Assembly (NCBI GenBank): GCA_001786395.1
Contig: MFWN01000018.1
Span: 8,317 to 25,628, forward strand
Direction of reading: 5' to 3'
DNA from: Candidatus Pacearchaeota archaeon RBG_13_36_9
GTDB taxonomy: Archaea > Nanobdellota > Nanobdellia > Pacearchaeales > GW2011-AR1
DNA: 17,312 bases
The notes under the pieces are model-generated. The model worked only from the letters and a program-made list of their open reading frames with translations, searched no databases and was not told the origin of the DNA. How positions within the stretch are numbered: position 1 is the stretch's first letter; each line of letters begins with the position of its first letter. Below, one piece after another: positions 13,590-17,312 of the stretch. A program made the position numbers and the translations under genes.

Positions 13590-13943
13590 ATGGGAGATGA
13601 ATATCTTAAAAGAGTTTTGAAAGAGAGTGATAGAATTTTAAGAGGATTGTCAAGACAGGAAAAAGTTAGGGCCTTGGATGCTTATAAACTTGGTTTAGAG
13701 AAAAGTTTTCGTGATAGTTATCAGGATAGATTTCCTGCTCCCGCTGACATTTCTATAGAAGACAAATATGCCTCTTTTTTTAAAGCAGGGCTTTATGTTG
13801 GTGTTCAATTCGGCCCTCTAGAAGTGGAATCTGCAAGAGAATTTTTACTTTCTCAGATAGAGAAAAGAAAAAAGAAATTTTCTAGAACTTCCTGGCTTGA
13901 AGAGTATTACACGTTATTTGGAAAAAGTTGGTGGAAGAAATAG
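13590..13943 (+). CDS. Small helical protein, paralogue of 6857-7261 (117 aa)
   Basis: The start is adjacent to the AbrB stop, with GGAGGATGG inside the AbrB 3' end as ribosome site. The protein aligns along most of its length with the 134-aa protein: GDEYLKRVLKESDRILRGLS, LEKSFRDSYQDRFPAP, then QFGPLEVESAREFLLSQIEK. Its C-terminus is shorter and ends in an aromatic, basic SWWKK. It is predicted helical and soluble, with no catalytic motif. Two copies, each at the AbrB end of a barrel operon, argue that it is a real, conserved component; its role is unknown. Confidence 0.7.
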   Translation: MGDEYLKRVLKESDRILRGLSRQEKVRALDAYKLGLEKSFRDSYQDRFPAPADISIEDKYASFFKAGLYVGVQFGPLEVESAREFLLSQIEKRKKKFSRTSWLEEYYTLFGKSWWKK

Positions 13944-13985
13944 CATGAGCCAGGTAGCAGTTAAAAATATTTACAAACCTCTTAT

Positions 13986-15716
13986 TCAGCTTTTTATCTC
14001 CAGATATCCATTTTTCATTACATATTTTTTGGCTGGAACCTTATTTTTTATTTTGTCTTTTTTGCCAGTCTTCTTCTCTTCTTCTCTTCCTTCCTCTTTT
14101 CTTGGCTTCTTTTTTCTGAATAAAAAGTAGAGGATTACTACCCCTATTATCATGCAGATGGTTATTGTGTAAGGCAGGAGAGGTTTTTTTATATAAAACC
14201 AGGAGGAAGAGCTGTAAGTCTTGTCTTTGAAAGTCACTTTCGCATAGAAAAGGTAGCGGCCTGGCTTTAGGTCTGATGGCAGCCTTATTTTTCTGATTAA
14301 CTCAATTAAGTTTTCTATTTCGGCAATTTCTGTATAGTTTGTTATTAGAGCATTATATTCATTAAGCACCCCATATTCCAGGGTTGCTGTTCCTTTTACA
14401 TCTTCAAAATTGTTTATTGTTATTATCCCTTCTATTTCTTTGCCTGCTTTTATTTGCAAGAACCTTTCAGGTATTTTGGTTGTTACTTCCAAATCAGGAT
14501 TCTTGCTTATAACATTTATTGAAATTGGTATTTCTCTCGTTTGGTTTCCTGATTCAATTACAAGCTTTCCGATATAAATATTTGGGAGCAGGCTTTCGGG
14601 TATTAAGAACTCTACGCTGATGTTTTCTGAGCTATCTGCAGGCATCTCAAAGTCGGTCTCGTTTATTTGTAGATACTCAGTGATATTCAGGGCATATACC
14701 CTTACAATTATTTTTTTGTTTCCTCTGTTGTCTATTTCTATTCTCTCTACTTTCATACCCCCTTGCTTTATTGTGAGGGTTATAGCTCCTCTTCTGATGT
14801 AAATTTCTTCTTGAGGAAAAGGATATTCAATTTCGATTAAGGTCCGATTTCTTAAAACTCCTCCACCGCCTCCACCGCCTCCTGGGCTCGGAGTTTCAGT
14901 TGGAGTTGTTGAAGTTGTTTCTGCTGCAGAATAAACTGAAAATCCAGTAATATTAAATTTTAAAGTTCCTCCAGAGTAGTTTTCTATTTTGCAGGCAGTA
15001 CAGTTTGCCCCGTCTTTTAAGACTTTGGGATTGGAGTAAGTTAAGCCGTAGAGCCATAAGGTTGATGGCTTGTTGAAATTTGGAAGATTTGTTGCGTCTA
15101 ATTCTATCCTATTAAAAGAAACATTAGTGTTAGAATCAAGGTCTAGAGTCCTATCTGAAAAATTGGAATCTTCTGTTATGTTAATATTTTGATTGAATTT
15201 TATTTTTCCATAATTTGTGTTTTCTAGGATAATATTGCTTATGTTTTGCAAATCCTCATAGACATACTCTTCAAAGTAGGTTGAGTTTCCTTTATAAGCC
15301 CCTTTGTATTCTTCGTAGATTATTGTTAAGAGAGAGGTGTTAATGTAGAAGTTTATAGAAAGATTCGATTCAATACCGTCAGAGTTATTTGCATATATAT
15401 TCAGGTTGTGGGCGCCTTCAGCTGCTGAAAATGTGGTCCCTTGAGTGAGAGTGAGATTTTCAGAGTTATCAAGGCTGTACCAGGTTGCTAAGGCAGTTGG
15501 ACAGGAGTAGTTTATGGGTATAGAAGAATTGCGTATATAAGTCTTGTTTTCTGGGCCGTAGAGAGTTATGTTTGGCGGGTAAGCTATTATTTTTATGGAG
15601 ACATTGGTTTGGTGAGAAGTTGCCTTTCCAGTAACTGTTTCTCCAGTTATTACCTTTATCGCACTTACGTTTGTTATCAGTAAAAACAGCAAGATAATTA
15701 ACACACCCTTTTTCAT
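13986..15716 (-). CDS. Membrane-anchored archaeal surface glycoprotein, NEW3/COG1470-like (576 aa)
   Basis: It starts with a signal peptide (MKKGVLIILLFLLITNVSA) and the VTGK...TNVSI motif typical of DPANN surface proteins. Ig-like beta domains with many N-x-S/T sequons cover about 40-265. A Thr/Pro linker with eight consecutive Gly (279-286) leads to beta domains (about 290-505) like the NEW3/CARDB domains found in archaeal S-layer-associated proteins. One membrane segment at about 515-533 and a Lys/Glu-rich cytoplasmic tail of 43 residues end it. It is the last gene of a three-gene minus-strand operon, 31 bases after the 189-aa gene. It is probably an envelope structural or adhesion protein. 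Its stop faces the 117-aa gene across 42 bases with no clear hairpin. Confidence 0.75.
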   Translation of the reverse strand: MKKGVLIILLFLLITNVSAIKVITGETVTGKATSHQTNVSIKIIAYPPNITLYGPENKTYIRNSSIPINYSCPTALATWYSLDNSENLTLTQGTTFSAAEGAHNLNIYANNSDGIESNLSINFYINTSLLTIIYEEYKGAYKGNSTYFEEYVYEDLQNISNIILENTNYGKIKFNQNINITEDSNFSDRTLDLDSNTNVSFNRIELDATNLPNFNKPSTLWLYGLTYSNPKVLKDGANCTACKIENYSGGTLKFNITGFSVYSAAETTSTTPTETPSPGGGGGGGGVLRNRTLIEIEYPFPQEEIYIRRGAITLTIKQGGMKVERIEIDNRGNKKIIVRVYALNITEYLQINETDFEMPADSSENISVEFLIPESLLPNIYIGKLVIESGNQTREIPISINVISKNPDLEVTTKIPERFLQIKAGKEIEGIITINNFEDVKGTATLEYGVLNEYNALITNYTEIAEIENLIELIRKIRLPSDLKPGRYLFYAKVTFKDKTYSSSSWFYIKKPLLPYTITICMIIGVVILYFLFRKKKPRKEEGREEEKKTGKKDKIKNKVPAKKYVMKNGYLEIKS

Positions 15717-15747
15717 GGATTGAAAAAGAAACAGTTTTATTTAAAGT

Positions 15748-16317
15748 TTACTTATTTTTTTTGCTTTTCTTTCTAGCCTGGATTACTACCAGCAAAATTA
15801 TTGCCAGTATAATCAGTGCCAAGAGTACAAAAATTATTATATTGCTTACTCCTGCGACTTCTTCTGGAAGAGCTTCTTGCACTACTGGTTTTTCAATAAC
15901 CAGAATATCAAAGGTAGTGTCCATTCCAACACCAAGCCCTATTCCTCCCGCTGTTCCTGGTGTTACTGTTTTTGAAGTCAGGGTAACTTTGTATTCTGTT
16001 CCTATCTCTGCTGATGCCGGAATTGAAACGACAATATTCACTTGGGTGTCTCTTGTGTTTGCTGCGACAACGTAGTCTTGTTGGCTTAAAGAGGCTATCT
16101 CGCCGCCTTTTGTTATCTCTGCCCTTACAGTCAGGTCTTCTACATTCTCCCCCATATTCTGGTAGCCAAGCTGGGCTGTTTTTGTTTCACCGGGATAGAT
16201 TGTTAAAGGATTCCCTTCCCAATAAGGGGAGCTTACTCCAAAGGCAAGTGCTGTGCTAGCAGCTAAAATAGCCATTACTAAAATCATTCCCATTCCGAAT
16301 ATTTTTTTATTTTTCAT
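15748..16317 (-). CDS. Small secreted membrane-anchored beta-domain protein (189 aa)
   Basis: A signal peptide (MKNKKIFGMGMILVMAILAA, cut near ALA) leads into one beta-sandwich-like domain (about 27-145) of the CARDB/NEW3 kind: PGETKTAQLGYQNMGENVED, then a strand series ending in VTLTSK. A short Pro/Glu-rich spacer, a membrane helix (about 158-179) and a basic cytoplasmic tail (ARKKSKKNK) follow. It lies 6 bases after the 308-aa gene and before the 576-aa gene in one operon. It probably forms part of the same envelope assembly. The domain assignment is by pattern only. Confidence 0.7.
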   Translation of the reverse strand: MKNKKIFGMGMILVMAILAASTALAFGVSSPYWEGNPLTIYPGETKTAQLGYQNMGENVEDLTVRAEITKGGEIASLSQQDYVVAANTRDTQVNIVVSIPASAEIGTEYKVTLTSKTVTPGTAGGIGLGVGMDTTFDILVIEKPVVQEALPEEVAGVSNIIIFVLLALIILAIILLVVIQARKKSKKNK

Positions 16318-16323
16318 TTTAAG

Positions 16324-17250
16324 TTAAAATAAACTGATTGTCCAGCTCCCTTCGGTTATTGTATCATAAACTCCAGTAGGCAGACCGGCAGGAACAGTAG
16401 CTAAGCAGTAATATACAGTCTCGTTAGCAACTCCCAGGGAAAGATTTCCCTTTTCTAGATCTAAATTATCTATGTTTGTGTTTTCTCCATCCACCATAAA
16501 TGTTCCGTTGCATTCTGAGCCAGTATCAATCCCAACAGAAACGTTTCCTACATCCAGGAAGTTAGTCCCGTTGTACAAATTAGTAGCATTAATCCGTATT
16601 TTGTCAGTCAAATTATAATTGCCCGTGTTATTTATCTTGGTGCTATTCCCGGCTGTTTGATTTGTTGAGCCCGCAACTACGCTGTTCCAGAAAACTTCTT
16701 CAGGATCTATTTTTAATGCCTGAAGCTGCCCCATCGAGAAATTGTAGCGGTCAGTTGAGTTTGTGCTCGTGTTACCTAAGTCTGAGGCAGAGACATTTAT
16801 TGTCCAGCCCCCTAGAGCATCAAAATACCAAATAGTTATTGTGCAGGTGAAGTTTTTGGAGTATGTTGTCCCTTGATTTGAATTTTCTACGCATCCGGTT
16901 GTGTTTGAGCGAGTTGCTTCATTTGGCCTTAAGAATTCAGCTTTTACACTGCTTGTATTTATATCACTTGCACCGTTAATATCTGTTATAGTCACATTAA
17001 AGAGGACATCAAAACTCCCTTCTTCAGTAGGGGTTACTGGGGTGCCTGTCATAGTCTCGTTGTGGACAACTATTGAAACCATATCTGCTCCCACTACTCT
17101 AACTGAAACATTAGTTGGCCTGTAAGTATCTTTTCCAGTAACAGTTTTTTGAATCCAGTCAAGCCATCCTGCAGAAACTATCGTTAATAAAAGAATTCCT
17201 ATTAAACCTGAAACTATTATAAGACTTCTTGCTTTTGCCTCTCTTTTCAT
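16324..17250 (-). CDS. Secreted N-glycosylation-rich surface protein (308 aa)
   Basis: It is the first gene of the minus-strand operon, with a leaderless-type promoter. A basic n-region (MKREAKARS) and hydrophobic LIIVSGLIGILLLTIVSA form a signal peptide or N-terminal anchor. It is followed by VTGKDTYRPTNVSVRV, the same motif found near the start of the 576-aa protein. The rest is beta-rich with roughly twenty N-x-S/T sequons. Four Cys residues could make two disulfides. No C-terminal membrane segment is seen, so it is either released, held by the N-terminal helix or bound to its operon partners. It is a typical DPANN secreted protein of unknown role. Confidence 0.7.
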   Translation of the reverse strand: MKREAKARSLIIVSGLIGILLLTIVSAGWLDWIQKTVTGKDTYRPTNVSVRVVGADMVSIVVHNETMTGTPVTPTEEGSFDVLFNVTITDINGASDINTSSVKAEFLRPNEATRSNTTGCVENSNQGTTYSKNFTCTITIWYFDALGGWTINVSASDLGNTSTNSTDRYNFSMGQLQALKIDPEEVFWNSVVAGSTNQTAGNSTKINNTGNYNLTDKIRINATNLYNGTNFLDVGNVSVGIDTGSECNGTFMVDGENTNIDNLDLEKGNLSLGVANETVYYCLATVPAGLPTGVYDTITEGSWTISLF

Positions 17251-17270
17251 TATGAATTTAATTTTCAGGA

Positions 17271-17280
17271 GTTTATAAAT
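17271..17280 (-). promoter_or_regulatory. TATA box for the surface-protein operon
   Basis: On the minus strand ATTTATAAAC, preceded by purine-rich AAAAAG, lies 21-30 bases upstream of the ATG at 17250. This is the spacing of a leaderless archaeal promoter. Confidence 0.65.
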
Positions 17281-17312
17281 CTTTTTACAATGCTAGAGTT
17301 TCCGAAAATCCT

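Larger units (their letters stand above)
1120..13943. repeat. Tandem duplication of a kinase / AbrB-PhoU / barrel module
   Basis: Two blocks (about 1120-7568 and 7653-13943) carry the same order and strand pattern. Each opens with the same 30-nt promoter element, then has a small DNA-binding gene plus transmembrane kinase, a convergent AbrB-PhoU gene, and a plus-strand operon with a barrel-like secreted protein first and later a solo AbrB gene and the same helical protein family. Divergence is high except in the AbrB genes and the promoter element, so the duplication is old or subject to partial gene conversion. Confidence 0.65.

Noticed and set aside
13944..13985. Terminator between the convergent genes
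   Set aside because: No convincing stem is visible; only short A/T runs.
14860..14885. GC-rich repeat on the plus strand near 14865-14883
   Set aside because: It is the codons of the poly-Gly linker in the 576-aa surface protein, not an independent element.
1..17312. Bacterial origin of the window, suggested by barrels, lipobox and PknB-like kinases
   Set aside because: Promoters, leaderless starts, AbrB-PhoU proteins and the secreted protein signatures all fit an archaeon better. A bacterial source of the barrel genes alone remains possible.

Overview
The window looks like a chromosomal segment of an AT-rich archaeon, most likely a DPANN-type lineage (Woesearchaeota/Pacearchaeota-like). 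This placement is inference. It rests on archaeal-style promoters (purine-rich BRE followed by TTTAAAAA or TTTATAAA boxes), first genes that start with little or no leader while internal genes carry GGAGG-type ribosome sites, two proteins with an AbrB head and a PhoU-like body, and N-glycosylation-rich secreted proteins with the VTGK...TNVS signature and a poly-Gly linker typical of DPANN surface proteins. No rRNA, tRNA, CRISPR array or transposase is visible.

Layout. Positions 1-704 hold the 3' part of a probable nucleotidyltransferase gene and a small helical protein. Positions 705-1178 hold a terminator-like hairpin and a decayed PD-(D/E)XK-type nuclease relic. Positions 1120-13943 then show the same gene order twice in tandem. 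Each copy has: (i) a conserved 30-nt promoter element; (ii) a tiny DNA-binding protein gene (ribbon-helix-helix in copy 1, AbrB in copy 2) overlapping a transmembrane Hanks-type protein kinase gene; (iii) a convergent AbrB-PhoU gene; (iv) a regulatory gap with a dyad centred on the predicted transcription start; and (v) a plus-strand operon opening with a signal-peptide-bearing, outer-membrane-barrel-like protein and later carrying a solo AbrB gene and a small helical protein of one family. Copy 1 spans about 1120-7568 and copy 2 about 7653-13943. Copy 2 has an extra methyltransferase gene; copy 1 has extra cytoplasmic genes of unknown function.

Positions 13986-17250, minus strand, are a three-gene operon of secreted or membrane-anchored archaeal surface proteins (308, 189 and 576 aa).

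How the genes may work together (inference). The kinases put a variable C-terminal domain outside the cell and a kinase domain inside. The neighbouring AbrB and RHH proteins are candidate transcriptional effectors, and the barrel-like secreted proteins are candidate outputs. The duplicated kinase / AbrB-PhoU / barrel module is the most unusual thing here, because beta-barrel-like proteins with a C-terminal aromatic residue and a lipobox are not expected in an archaeon.
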